64,000 bases of DNA from Maribellus comscasis (GTDB taxonomy: Bacteria; Bacteroidota; Bacteroidia; Bacteroidales; Prolixibacteraceae): positions 3,348,001-3,412,000 of the forward strand of contig NZ_CP046401.1 of assembly GCF_009762775.1 (NCBI RefSeq), given 5' to 3'. Below the pieces are notes generated by a model. The model saw only the letters and a program-made list of their open reading frames with translations. It was not told the DNA's origin and did no database searches. Of the stretch, positions 45,567-55,485 are shown in pieces (positions within the stretch are counted from its first letter, which is position 1; every line of letters starts with the position of its first letter). A program made the position numbers and the translations under genes.

Positions 45567-47879
45567 TTACTCATACCTCAACGCTTCCACCGGATTTCGT
45601 GTTGCCGCCCGCCAGCTTTGCCAGCTAACAGTTAAAAGCGAAATTCCAAGTACCAGTACTCCCGACAAAACGAAAACCCACCAGCTCAGGTTTGTTTTGT
45701 AGGCGAAATCTTCAAGCCACTTATTCATTGTATAATAGGTAACCGGGCAGGCAATAATAAAAGCTATTACAATCCACTTCAGGAAGCCTGAGTTAAGCAT
45801 AACCAGAATCTCACGAATTTTAGCACCGTTTACTTTGCGGATACCTACTTCTTTGGTTCGCCTGATGGCTGAAAATCTGGCGAGTCCCAATAAACCCAAA
45901 CTTGACAGTATTAAAGCTATTACCGCATAAATTACAATCGCTTTTGCCTGATTTTCTTCTTTACGGTACATTGTGTTTATCCATTCGTCATAAAACCGGG
46001 GCTCAAAGTTTAAATTAGGTTCAAATTCTTTTAATGTATTTTTTATTAGCTGTAAGGTTCCGGGTATGTCATTGCCGCTTATCCTGATATTCAGATTGCT
46101 CAAATTATCCGGGTCATATTTTAGTTGAATAAATCCCAGCTCCTGATGCATATCTTTAAAATGAAAATCTTTTACCACACCTACGATTTTTGAACCGAAA
46201 ACTTCGGATTCATCAATATCATCTAATTGAAGGTAATCGTAAGTTTTTTTATTAATAATACATACATTCTGGCCTTTGTCAGTTAAACGAAAATTACGGC
46301 CTTTAACAATTTCGAGCCCAAATGCAGAGAGAAAGGAAGTATCTGAATTCATTACAGATAAATTGTCAATTTCATATTCAACACTATCTTTTTTCCAGGA
46401 GCCAGAGCTAGACGAATATATGGCAAACGGTCTGCCGTGCGTAGCTGTTACATCCATGATATCAGGATACTTTAATAAATTCTCTTTAATCACAGCAGCT
46501 CTGTCGTTTGTTTTTCCCTGAAGACGAACCTCCAATAGAAATTCCTTGTTAAAGCCTACGTCCTTCGTTTTAACAAAGTTGATTTGTTTGGTAATAATTG
46601 AAAGGGCAATAATTAAACTTAAGGTTACCGTAAGCTGAATAGTATTAAATACACCCCTCACATTTGAGTTTTTCAACAATACTTTACGTTGTAATAAATC
46701 AATGGCATTATACTTTGATGCTGCCAGAGCCGGTAATGCCCCCGTAAGGCCGCCTATTACAACAAAAATCAGGATAACGGCAAAGAGTATTTGCGGATTT
46801 TGCAAGGCTTCGAAAATATTTACCTCCCTGCCAAACAAATCTTTAAAAAGCGGTGAAATGATAATGGCAAATCCAACCGCCAAAAACATAGCTATAAAAC
46901 AGGATAAATAAGATTCAGATAAAAACTGTGAAAAGATGGTCTCACGTCTTGCTCCAGTGGTTTTGCGAATACAGATTTCTTTATGTCGCTCACTGTTAAG
47001 AGCAGTCGTAAGATTGATGTAATTAAAAACAGCCAGCACCAGAATAATAATTACAATCCACGAAAGCAGTTTTATCATATTGATATTGGCATGATTAAAC
47101 TGGTCGTTATCTCCCTTAAGGTCGAAGTAAACATCTTTAAAAGGCTGAACGTTTAACAGTGTTTCATTATATCCTTCATAAGGTTTTAAAATTTCTGTGA
47201 TTTTCGCTTCGGTTTCGGCGGAACTTACACCAGGGTTTAGAAGAAAAACGGCATCGAACATTTTATAAGATACTTCATTATAACCTCTTGTTGAGCCAAA
47301 TAGTTCCTGATCCAGATTAAAAATAACATCGTATTTTAATGAACTTGATTCACGCGGATCAGCAATTACAGCTCTGACTTCCTTTTTTTCTTTATTACCA
47401 AATTCCAAAATTTCGCCCAATGGATTCTTATCGCCAAACACTCTTTGGGCAAAACCTTCTGTTATTAAAACGTCGGTCTTTGCCTTTAGTAAATCTTTTG
47501 TTGCGCCCTTTATAATATCAACTGAAAAAACATCAATAAACGCTTCACTTGTAGTAACAGCTTTTGCCCATTTCTTCTCATTATTGTATTCATAAAGTAC
47601 GCTGCTGGCTCCAAGCATACACATTTTATCAATTTCAGGAGCTGCATCCAGGATTGGCTGGTACATCCGTTTTGGTATCTGGGCATTTCCATCGGCCTGC
47701 TTAATCCGGTACATGTTGTCAATGTTAGCGAAATGTTTGTCCACATTTTTTTCTTCTATAATGTAGGAAACAATCATAACCAACACCGCCAGGCTGATGG
47801 CAAATCCTCCAATGGTGATACCATAAATAAGTTTGTGCTTTTTGAAATTTCGGAAGTAAGATTTTATTGAAGTATTCAT
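45567..47879 (-). CDS. FtsX/MacB-type ABC permease P9
   Basis: 770 residues from the ATG giving MNTSIKSYFRN (a TTG directly before it is discounted). The membrane-exit motif is degenerate (EEKNVDKHF); the first FtsX loop is KEICIRKTTGARRET; second periplasmic domain GVVKDFHFKDMHQ; tail KEVGIRKVNGA (676) to RNPVEALRYE, close to consensus. The 224-bp spacer upstream carries a branched inverted-repeat structure and one copy resembling the LytTR-type motif in the opposite orientation, so P9 probably starts a P9-P8 transcript. Confidence 0.93.
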   Translation of the reverse strand: MNTSIKSYFRNFKKHKLIYGITIGGFAISLAVLVMIVSYIIEEKNVDKHFANIDNMYRIKQADGNAQIPKRMYQPILDAAPEIDKMCMLGASSVLYEYNNEKKWAKAVTTSEAFIDVFSVDIIKGATKDLLKAKTDVLITEGFAQRVFGDKNPLGEILEFGNKEKKEVRAVIADPRESSSLKYDVIFNLDQELFGSTRGYNEVSYKMFDAVFLLNPGVSSAETEAKITEILKPYEGYNETLLNVQPFKDVYFDLKGDNDQFNHANINMIKLLSWIVIIILVLAVFNYINLTTALNSERHKEICIRKTTGARRETIFSQFLSESYLSCFIAMFLAVGFAIIISPLFKDLFGREVNIFEALQNPQILFAVILIFVVIGGLTGALPALAASKYNAIDLLQRKVLLKNSNVRGVFNTIQLTVTLSLIIALSIITKQINFVKTKDVGFNKEFLLEVRLQGKTNDRAAVIKENLLKYPDIMDVTATHGRPFAIYSSSSGSWKKDSVEYEIDNLSVMNSDTSFLSAFGLEIVKGRNFRLTDKGQNVCIINKKTYDYLQLDDIDESEVFGSKIVGVVKDFHFKDMHQELGFIQLKYDPDNLSNLNIRISGNDIPGTLQLIKNTLKEFEPNLNFEPRFYDEWINTMYRKEENQAKAIVIYAVIALILSSLGLLGLARFSAIRRTKEVGIRKVNGAKIREILVMLNSGFLKWIVIAFIIACPVTYYTMNKWLEDFAYKTNLSWWVFVLSGVLVLGISLLTVSWQSWRAATRNPVEALRYE

Positions 47880-47919
47880 CAATTTATTTTTAATGTTGTG
47901 TGTTTAACATTTGCTACAA

Positions 47920-47967
47920 AGGCAGGCTTTGTTTCAAGCCGTACTGAATTTATCAAATTCAGTGCCT
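47920..47967 (-). repeat. Branched inverted-repeat structure upstream of P9
   Basis: An outer 5-bp stem (AGGCA/TGCCT) encloses two hairpins: GGCTT/AAGCC with a 6-nt loop and a perfect 8-bp CTGAATTT/AAATTCAG with a 3-nt loop. The result is a three-way junction 40 bp before the P9 start codon. It could be a structured leader RNA or a REP-like element. Confidence 0.5.
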
Positions 47968-48020
47968 CTATTTCAAGGTTCAGATTAACAGTAGCTTAAA
48001 GTCAATGGTGGATGAATATC

Positions 48021-48037
48021 TGTCAAATTTTTTTACA
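48021..48037 (+). promoter_or_regulatory. Single LytTR-type motif upstream of P9 (weak)
   Basis: TGTCAAATTTTTTTACA is close to the complement of the 18-bp motif found before P2 and P4, but in the opposite orientation to those and without a convincing partner at 22 bp. It lies 142 bp before the P9 start. It may be chance in an AT-rich spacer. Confidence 0.25.
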
Positions 48038-48103
48038 AAACCTGTATAATATTTTGTCATTTGTACTTCGGGGGTTACAGTCCGGGCAAATAGCGGTGTC
48101 ATT

Positions 48104-50458
48104 TTATTCATACCTCAATGCTTCCACCGGGTTTCTTGTTGCCGCCCGCCAACTCTGCCAGCTTACTGTTAAAAGCGCGATTCCCAGTGCCAGTACTCCG
48201 GTAAGGGCAAAAATCCACCAGCTTAAATTGGTTTTATAGGCAAAGTTTTCAAGCCATTTATTCATACTGTAATATGAAATTGGAGTTGCTACAACAAATG
48301 CAATTACCACCCATCTTACAAAATCTTTATTGAGCATTGTGAGTATTTCAGAGATTTTGGCGCCGTTTACTTTGCGGATGCCAATTTCTTTGATTCTATT
48401 CTGGGCGGCAAACATCGACATGGCTAAAATTCCCATACAACTGATGACAACAGCGCAAACAGCAAATAGCGTAAATGCCTTTCTGAATTTCACTTCTTCC
48501 TGGTACAAATGTTCAACCGCCTGGCTGAAAAATGAAACTTTTACCGGAAAAGAAGGGGATAATTCTGCTGTCATCGATTGAATATTTTCAAATGTATTTC
48601 GAAGTGCTTTAAAGTTTTCGGTTTTTAATTTTACCAGCGCAATTGAAGCGTAATTGTCGTTTCGAATTGCCAGTGGCGCAATAGTTTCATTTATTGGCCG
48701 GAAGTGAAAATCTTTTACAAGGCCAACAATTTCGTAATCTGGACCGTTACCTCTGGGCATTATGGCTCCAATGGGATCTGTTATTCCATATTTCCGGCAG
48801 AATTGTTCGTTTACAATTACTTTGTGTTTATCACTTTCCAGATCATCAGAATAAAATCGTCCTTTCAAAAGTTGCAATCCCATAATATCGAAGAAACCTG
48901 CATCGGCGCTGAACGTCCTGAATTCTACTTGTTTTTTCTCACTGTTTTGCTGAAGTTCAAGTCCCCAGCCCGAATTCATTTTCCCCGGATAATATTGCGT
49001 GAATATCACCTCTTCAATGTTTGCCTGCGCAAGTAATTCGTCTTTCAGAACATCTTTTTTACCTGCCAACTGGTCTGTCAATTCTATTCCGACAATATTT
49101 TCCTGATTCATTCCCAGGTTGCTGCTTCCGAAATCGACTTGTTTTTGAATTAAAATGGTAAAGAGAATCAGGATAATGGCGACCACAAATTGTGCAGAAA
49201 CCAATGTTCCTTTTCCCAGTGACTTCGTGTGTTTGAAAACGATTTTCTTTTTGAGGTTAATGAGGGTTTCGGAAGAAGCAATTCGAAGTGCGGGTACAAT
49301 GCTGCACAAAAGGCTAAGGACAAAAATACAAGCCAGGGAAATGATTAAAAATTTACCGGAATAAATGATTAGCGGGTTGAATGTTATTGTTGTTTCATGG
49401 GCAAGTATCGGAGTAACAATGTAGGTCATCAGACAAGCAAACAGGAACGCGAAGGTGAATTGCAAAAACGTTTCGAAGAGCATTTTTAACATTATCTCTG
49501 TACGTTTTGCCCCGATAACTTTTAATATTCCGGTTTGTTTTATTTGGTCTCTCCATTGTGTGGTAGAAATATTGATGAAATTGACAAGAGCCACTACTAA
49601 AATCAGAAAGGCCACAACAGAAAGTAAAATTACCTGTGTTTTATTGCCGCTTTTTATGAAAGTGTGATGGTCGTTGTGAAAAGAAAAATAGATATTGTCT
49701 AATGGAACCAGGTTTAAATCAACAAACTTTTTTTGCTCTTCTTCTGGAAATAATTTGATAACCTGGCTTTGTACGGAAGATGGATTTGCTTTATCGTCTA
49801 ACAAAAGAAACGTTTGGTAGTTTTTCCATCCCCAGGTAGTAAAATCTCTCTCGTCGTCTGATTGCACCCGTTTCATGGTTTCAATATTGGCAATTGAGTT
49901 GAACGAGAACATTGTATTTGAGGGCTGCTCTTTTAACACGGCAGTTACAGTGAGCAAATGTTTGTTGTCGATTTTAACCAGTTTCCCCACTGCGGATTGA
50001 TTTCCAAATAAACGCGTAGCCAGTGGTTTTGAAATTACCACCGACATCGGACTCCCAAGTGCTGTTTTTAGGTTGCCTTCTGACGCTGTATAATCAAATA
50101 GATCAAAAAAATCGTTATCAGAAAATATTAAGTCTGATATAACAGGATCTTCGTTTTCGACTTGGTAAACGGGAGGATTCCACTTATCTCTCATACGGAT
50201 GGATTTTTTTACTCCGGCAATGTTGGCATCAATTATAGGTTTTAAAATTCCAGGAGTATAAAACCAGTCTTTCAACGGCTGTATGAGATAAATATTCTCA
50301 TGATTTTTGTGAAAATTATCTGTGGTGAATTCGCTGTATGAGTAAGCTGATAGAATGATAACCAATGCCAGACTTACCGAAAGCCCGAGCAGGTTGATAC
50401 CTGTTGTTACCGGTTTTCTAAGTAGGTTCCGAAGAATAAGTTTTATAACGTTTTTCAT
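48104..50458 (-). CDS. FtsX/MacB-type ABC permease P10
   Basis: 784 residues. First helix exits with EFTTDNFHKNHENIYLI, a variant shared with P12 (EFTTDTAF), suggesting these two are closer relatives. First FtsX loop KQTGILKVIGAKRTE; second periplasmic domain GLVKDFHFRPINE; tail KEIGIRKVNGA (690) to RNPVEALRYE, of the homogenised type. A permease remnant ends 14 bp before its start, the spacing expected if a whole permease gene once sat directly upstream. Confidence 0.93.
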   Translation of the reverse strand: MKNVIKLILRNLLRKPVTTGINLLGLSVSLALVIILSAYSYSEFTTDNFHKNHENIYLIQPLKDWFYTPGILKPIIDANIAGVKKSIRMRDKWNPPVYQVENEDPVISDLIFSDNDFFDLFDYTASEGNLKTALGSPMSVVISKPLATRLFGNQSAVGKLVKIDNKHLLTVTAVLKEQPSNTMFSFNSIANIETMKRVQSDDERDFTTWGWKNYQTFLLLDDKANPSSVQSQVIKLFPEEEQKKFVDLNLVPLDNIYFSFHNDHHTFIKSGNKTQVILLSVVAFLILVVALVNFINISTTQWRDQIKQTGILKVIGAKRTEIMLKMLFETFLQFTFAFLFACLMTYIVTPILAHETTITFNPLIIYSGKFLIISLACIFVLSLLCSIVPALRIASSETLINLKKKIVFKHTKSLGKGTLVSAQFVVAIILILFTILIQKQVDFGSSNLGMNQENIVGIELTDQLAGKKDVLKDELLAQANIEEVIFTQYYPGKMNSGWGLELQQNSEKKQVEFRTFSADAGFFDIMGLQLLKGRFYSDDLESDKHKVIVNEQFCRKYGITDPIGAIMPRGNGPDYEIVGLVKDFHFRPINETIAPLAIRNDNYASIALVKLKTENFKALRNTFENIQSMTAELSPSFPVKVSFFSQAVEHLYQEEVKFRKAFTLFAVCAVVISCMGILAMSMFAAQNRIKEIGIRKVNGAKISEILTMLNKDFVRWVVIAFVVATPISYYSMNKWLENFAYKTNLSWWIFALTGVLALGIALLTVSWQSWRAATRNPVEALRYE

Positions 50459-50472
50459 TTTTTTATTGGTTT

Positions 50473-50536
50473 TTATTCACACCTCAAAGTTTCCACGGGA
50501 TTTTTTGTTGCAGCTTTCCCGCTTGCCAATTAACTG
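50473..50536 (-). pseudogene. Remnant of a permease 3' end with frameshift
   Basis: Minus-strand translation gives KAATKNPVETLRCE and a stop, matching the array ending KAATKNPVETLRYE of P12; just upstream the match continues as VNWQAGK in another frame (compare VSWQSWK), so there is a frameshift. The homology then stops. The remnant lies 14 bp before the P10 start codon, a normal inter-permease gap. Confidence 0.85.
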
Positions 50537-50620
50537 CCCCTTGAACCTCAGGGAGGACTTTGAGCAAGTGTACATTGGTTATATCGCTTCAACATAATTC
50601 TGTTCTTTCAATCTCCCTAT

Positions 50621-50643
50621 TCCCGGTTCCATTCCTTCCGGGA
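50621..50643. repeat. Hairpin after P11
   Basis: Arms TCCCGG and CCGGGA (6 bp) around an 11-nt loop, starting 5 bp after the P11 stop. No T-tract follows on the minus strand. It resembles the hairpin after P13. Confidence 0.35.
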
Positions 50644-50648
50644 GGGGA

Positions 50649-53036
50649 TTATTCATATCGTAAGGCCTCCACCGGATTTCTCGTTGCAGCCCTCCAACTT
50701 TGCCAACTGACAGTCAGCAATGCAATTCCCAAAGCAAAAGCACCGGCCAAAGCAAATATCCACCAACTCAGGTTGGTTTTGTATGCAAAGTTTTCGAGCC
50801 ATTTGTTCATGGCGTAGTATGCAATTGGAGTCGCTACAACAAATGCAATCACCACCCATTTTATGAAGTCTTTATTGAGCATTGTTAGGATTTCGGAGAT
50901 TTTGGCGCCGTTGACTTTGCGAATGCCGATTTCTTTGATTCTACTTGTAGTTATAAAGGAAGCCAGTCCAAATAATCCTAAACAGGATATAAAAATGGCC
51001 AATGCCGCAAACAAGTTGATAAGTTTTCCTGAGCGAATCTGCTTATTATATAATGTGGCAATGCTGTCATCTAAAAAGTAATATTCTATTGGATAATCCG
51101 GATTAAATTGCTTACATATGCGCTCAAACGTATTAACTCCATCAGTTATATTCCCTGCTGCAATTCTTACGGAAACATAGCGGTTTTTCATGGTTCCCTG
51201 TTCAGAGCGTAGTATCATTGGATCGATTTGTTTGTATGCTGATTGAAAATTAAAATCGTTAATCACTCCAACGATGATTCCATCCTCAAGCCGTTTGCCG
51301 ACAGGATCTTGTAATTGCATCTTATTTATAGCTGTCTCATTAACAAGATAATAGGTGGAGATGTCATTGCGGCTTCGTGGCAAAAAATTTCGCCCTTCCA
51401 GAACTTTTAATCCGAATGTATTTACAAAGCCTTCGTCTGTATCAAAATAACTCATCAAAAAATCCTGATGGTTCGAAGGCATACCTTCCCATTCCACTCC
51501 TTCAAAAGAACCCTCATGATTGATAGGTAAGCCATTAGATCTCGTTACTTCTTCAATGGAAGCTTGTTGCAGTAACTCGTTTTTAAAACTTTGGAACCGG
51601 GTTTCATTTTGCAGTTCACCTTTCATCGGCGTATATACAATTTGGTCTTTATCAAATCCGGGATCACGGTTTAGTACAAAATGCATCTGCTGGCGAATTA
51701 TTATTGCACACACGATTAAAACTACCGAAAGAGAAAACTGGCTGATAACCAGTGTTTTTTGAGAAGAAAACTGGTGCTTTTTGTTTCTTTTTACCGGAGA
51801 CAATCCTTTCCCGGATATTGTAATGGCCCTGGTACTGGAAAGCAATAAGGCTGGATAAATGCCAATCAGCATTCCTGTGGTCAATAAAATAGCAAGAAGT
51901 AAACCGGATAAATTTTTCACCGCTAACAGCTCAAATCCCAGCGGAACTCCACTTAAGCTAAAAAAATAAGGAAATAATAATTTTGCGAATAAAATAGCAA
52001 GCACTGTTGATAAAAAAACATATAGCAATGCCTCAGCCATAAATTGGAGGATTAACTGACTCCGATTAGCCCCAACTACCTTCCTGATTCCGGTTTCTTT
52101 ATTTCGGCGAAATGCTTTGGCAGTTGTAAGATTAATAAAATTGATACAGGAAATCAGTAAAATGATCAACCCGATGGCGCCAAAAAGATAAATGGTTTTC
52201 AGGCTGCCTATATCGGCAAAATCAGTGTTAAAATCAAAAGATGAATACAGATGAATATTTTTAAGTGCCTGAAGGTATAGTTTGGGTTGCCACTCCGGGA
52301 TCCCGATGTTATCAATTAATACGTTGCGTATTTTCGATTCAAAAGCATGCACATCGGTTCCTTTTTTTAAAAGAATATAGGTGTAAACCCAGTTGTTTCC
52401 CCATGATGTAAAATCGCGATAAGAGCGTATTTGTTCCATTGGCAGGAGGAAATTGAATTTAAGGTGTGAGTTTCCGGGAGGGTCTTCAATAACCGCAGCA
52501 ACAACAAAGTCTTGATTGCGGTTAATATTGATTACTTTCCCAATCGGATCTTCTTTCCCAAAATATTTTTCGGCCATGGTTTTGGTCAGAAGAATGGTAT
52601 TGGGCGAAGTAAAAAAATCCTCTAAACTTCCGCGTACTATGTGGAAATTGAAAAATTTAAAAAATGAAGAGTCTACATTAAATCCGTTCCCTTCTTCAAA
52701 ATGTTTGTCCTGATACCGGAAAAGTCGTTTGTTAAAAATTTGTGCAAAAAAAGTAACCTCTTCAATTTCGGCGTAGTTTTCCTTTAGTGCTTCGGGCAAG
52801 GCAGCAGGCGTAGATGCCACTTGGTATAATTCTCCAGCTTGCTCTTGAACCTGAAATACTCTGTAAACACGGTCAGAATTTGGAAAAAACTTATCGTAAC
52901 TCAATTCATGTAAAACGTATATTCCTATAATCGTACAACAGCTAATTCCTATGGAAAGTCCTAAAATATTAATCAGTGAAAAAATTTTGTTTTTCCAAAG
53001 GTTTCGCCATACTATTTTGAAATAATTTGTAATCAT
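50649..53036 (-). CDS. FtsX/MacB-type ABC permease P11
   Basis: 795 residues and a good reference copy. First helix about 21-42, exit motif HELSYDKF (43-50); first periplasmic domain to about 265; TM pair at about 281-303; first FtsX loop KETGIRKVVGANRSQ (313); second periplasmic domain with GVINDFNFQSAYK; tail KEIGIRKVNGA (701) to RNPVEALRYE. It is 15 bp downstream of P12, so the two share a transcript. Downstream, a 190-bp spacer with a hairpin and a permease remnant separates it from P10. Confidence 0.94.
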   Translation of the reverse strand: MITNYFKIVWRNLWKNKIFSLINILGLSIGISCCTIIGIYVLHELSYDKFFPNSDRVYRVFQVQEQAGELYQVASTPAALPEALKENYAEIEEVTFFAQIFNKRLFRYQDKHFEEGNGFNVDSSFFKFFNFHIVRGSLEDFFTSPNTILLTKTMAEKYFGKEDPIGKVININRNQDFVVAAVIEDPPGNSHLKFNFLLPMEQIRSYRDFTSWGNNWVYTYILLKKGTDVHAFESKIRNVLIDNIGIPEWQPKLYLQALKNIHLYSSFDFNTDFADIGSLKTIYLFGAIGLIILLISCINFINLTTAKAFRRNKETGIRKVVGANRSQLILQFMAEALLYVFLSTVLAILFAKLLFPYFFSLSGVPLGFELLAVKNLSGLLLAILLTTGMLIGIYPALLLSSTRAITISGKGLSPVKRNKKHQFSSQKTLVISQFSLSVVLIVCAIIIRQQMHFVLNRDPGFDKDQIVYTPMKGELQNETRFQSFKNELLQQASIEEVTRSNGLPINHEGSFEGVEWEGMPSNHQDFLMSYFDTDEGFVNTFGLKVLEGRNFLPRSRNDISTYYLVNETAINKMQLQDPVGKRLEDGIIVGVINDFNFQSAYKQIDPMILRSEQGTMKNRYVSVRIAAGNITDGVNTFERICKQFNPDYPIEYYFLDDSIATLYNKQIRSGKLINLFAALAIFISCLGLFGLASFITTSRIKEIGIRKVNGAKISEILTMLNKDFIKWVVIAFVVATPIAYYAMNKWLENFAYKTNLSWWIFALAGAFALGIALLTVSWQSWRAATRNPVEALRYE

Positions 53037-53051
53037 TATTTAGTTGCTAAT

Positions 53052-55382
53052 TTATTCGTACCTTAAAGTTTCCACCGGGTTTTTTGTGGCAGTATTCCAG
53101 CTTTGCAGGGTAACAATTGTTATGACAAAAGCAAAAGTTCCGAATCCTGTTAATGCAAATATCCACCAATCTAAATTTGTTTTATAGGCAAAACTTTCCA
53201 ACCATTTTTGCATGAGTTTATAAGCGATAGGCGATGCAATTATAAATGCTGCAAATACCCAGATTACAAAGCGGTAATTAATGATTTTGAAAATATCCAA
53301 CAGTGTTGCCCCGTTTACTTTGCGAATACCTATTTCCTGTGTTTTGTTGATGCAGATTTGGAATACCTGGCCAAGTATCCCGAGCATCACTAAGATAAAT
53401 GCAACAATTGAAAAGGAGGATATTGCTTTCCCAAGTTGCTCGTCTTTGGCATACATTACACTAAGCCTGTCATCAATAAATTCAAATTCCATTGGGTATT
53501 CTTCCGGCACAACCGATTTCCACACTTTTTCCAGTTCTGAAAGTTGTGAGGATAAATTTCCTTCAGATAAGCGGATGGAATAATTTGGGAAATTGTTAAT
53601 GTACTGCTGATCTATCGCAATAATTACAGGAGTTATGGCTTCTCTGAAGGACATAAACTTAAAATCTTTCATTAGGCCTACGATAGTAAAGCGGTTATCG
53701 TATTTTGGATTCTCACTTTCTTCCCATTGATTTTTTTTCAGCGCTGTTTCATTTACAATACAGATTTTGTCTGTTTTTCCTTTTCCGATTTCCCAATTTC
53801 TAAGCATCTCTATATCATACGTTTTTATAAAGTCATTGTCGGCATAAATTAAATATCCATCGGGAGTTGTGGCGTTTATTATACCCGGAATCCCCTGGCT
53901 AATGGATGAACTTTGTACGAATGGCAATTTTTCCATTTCGCTTTTTAAGGTATTTGCCAATTTTAAATTCCCGTTTAGTTTCAGGTAAATAATGTTTTCT
54001 TTCTGAAAACCGAGGTCGGCGTGTTTTGCAAAATGAAGTTGTTTGTTGATAAAGAACAGGCAAATAATCAGCGCTACAGCAACAGTAAATTGAAAAACGG
54101 AAAGTACATTGGTAGCAACCCCCCCGCCATGTTTAACATATCCGCCTTTCAGGTATTTTATTAAGTTGAACTTTATTAGTCTCCATTGAGGTAAAAGTGA
54201 ATTTATAAATATGATAGAACTACTTATTAGAATCACCAACAGTAAGGGCGTTGGACTAAATAATGATTCAATACGAATCGTGCTTTCCAATAACTGGTTG
54301 GCAAAAGGTAGGAATAGGAATGATAACAATAATGCCAATGCTATTGCGACAAACACTCCGATAAATGATTCGGACAGAAAGTATTTAAAAATATTTGACA
54401 GCGCAGCACCGTTGGTTTTTCGTATCCCGATGCTTTTTATTTGGGTTTGATGTTGAGTTATGGAATAGTTTATATAATTAATTACAGATAGTACCAATAT
54501 TAGTCCTGCTATGGAAGCTAACAGAAATATCAGTTTTGTATTTCCTTTTCTTGTGTAATGTGCTCTGTCCAGAATATCGGTTGAATGCAAATAAATATCG
54601 GATATGGGTTGTAGCCCAACCTGCTCGTGTATTTTTTGAAGGTTTTTCAGGCTACTGTTTAGTTTTTCGTTGAAATCAATCGGATTTATATGGTCAGTTA
54701 ATTTTACATAGTAATTTACAGCTTTTATACTGTATCCGTCTCTTTTCATTTGGCTCCACTGCATACCTCTCTCAATATTCAGAAAAATAGAAATGTCGGG
54801 AAAGCTTGTATTTTGGGGCAAATCTTCAACAATGGCAGATACAAACAATTCAGTTCCCTGCATATCGTCTAATACAATTCTTTTACCAAGGACATTTTCT
54901 CCCTCAAACATTTTATTTGCCATTGATTGTGTGAGCACAACAGAATTTTTATCCAGTAAATCGTTATTTCTTGACTTTTCAAGGATTTTGAGTGACAGCA
55001 AATCGAACATTTCATCTGTTGTCTTCATACTGTAATCATACTTAAAGCTTTTGTTTTCAGTTAATAATAAAAAGTTATTGCCACTGGAAAAGTTGTATGG
55101 AGCCACATTCTCAATTTCGCTGTAATTGTCTTTTAATGTGTTTCTGAGGTTGTAATCAAAAGCGGTAGTTTTTTCATTAAAGAATTTTGAATCAAGATCT
55201 ACCAACCTGAAAATACGCTCGTGGTCTTTAAAAGCCGTGTCGGTGGTAAATTCGCTGTAAGCATAAAGGCCAATTATAATACAAACGGCAAATCCTACTG
55301 CAAATCCACCAATGCTTAGTGCCGAGTAAAACTTGTTTCTCTGTAGGCTTCTAATTGCTGTGTTTAGATAATGTAGAATCAT
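53052..55382 (-). CDS. FtsX/MacB-type ABC permease P12 (divergent tail)
   Basis: 776 residues. Exit motif EFTTDTAFKDHERIF, as in P10; first FtsX loop KSIGIRKTNGAALSN; second periplasmic domain GLMKDFKFMSFRE. The C-terminal domain is only partly of the common type: QEIGIRKVNGATLLDIFKII (682), NYRFVIWVFAAF, then KLMQKWLESFAYKTNLDWW and ending KNPVETLRYE. Its ending is the best match to the remnant upstream of P10, so that remnant may derive from a P12-like gene. A short tail remnant lies 41 bp before its start. Confidence 0.92.
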   Translation of the reverse strand: MILHYLNTAIRSLQRNKFYSALSIGGFAVGFAVCIIIGLYAYSEFTTDTAFKDHERIFRLVDLDSKFFNEKTTAFDYNLRNTLKDNYSEIENVAPYNFSSGNNFLLLTENKSFKYDYSMKTTDEMFDLLSLKILEKSRNNDLLDKNSVVLTQSMANKMFEGENVLGKRIVLDDMQGTELFVSAIVEDLPQNTSFPDISIFLNIERGMQWSQMKRDGYSIKAVNYYVKLTDHINPIDFNEKLNSSLKNLQKIHEQVGLQPISDIYLHSTDILDRAHYTRKGNTKLIFLLASIAGLILVLSVINYINYSITQHQTQIKSIGIRKTNGAALSNIFKYFLSESFIGVFVAIALALLLSFLFLPFANQLLESTIRIESLFSPTPLLLVILISSSIIFINSLLPQWRLIKFNLIKYLKGGYVKHGGGVATNVLSVFQFTVAVALIICLFFINKQLHFAKHADLGFQKENIIYLKLNGNLKLANTLKSEMEKLPFVQSSSISQGIPGIINATTPDGYLIYADNDFIKTYDIEMLRNWEIGKGKTDKICIVNETALKKNQWEESENPKYDNRFTIVGLMKDFKFMSFREAITPVIIAIDQQYINNFPNYSIRLSEGNLSSQLSELEKVWKSVVPEEYPMEFEFIDDRLSVMYAKDEQLGKAISSFSIVAFILVMLGILGQVFQICINKTQEIGIRKVNGATLLDIFKIINYRFVIWVFAAFIIASPIAYKLMQKWLESFAYKTNLDWWIFALTGFGTFAFVITIVTLQSWNTATKNPVETLRYE

Positions 55383-55423
55383 TTTAATGTGGTTTATAAA
55401 TTACATTTTACCTCTTTGCGAGC

Positions 55424-55453
55424 TTACTCATATCGTAATGCCTCTATCCCGGG
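55424..55453 (-). pseudogene. Remnant of a permease 3' end (about 8 codons)
   Basis: The minus strand reads IEALRYE followed by a stop; the DNA run TTACTCATATCGTAATGCCT is identical to the end of permease P1. Homology breaks off at CCCGG, where a palindromic sequence begins. It lies 41 bp before the P12 start. It is short, but the long exact DNA match makes chance unlikely. Confidence 0.7.
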
Positions 55454-55471
55454 TCATTTTGTTCTCGGGAT
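55446..55471. repeat. Hairpin (REP-like) between P13 and P12
   Basis: Arms ATCCCG and CGGGAT around a 14-nt loop, 14 bp after the P13 stop and abutting the permease remnant. A similar CCCGG-centred palindrome follows P11. No T-tract. Confidence 0.4.
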
Positions 55472-55485
55472 CTTCGCACTCCTCA

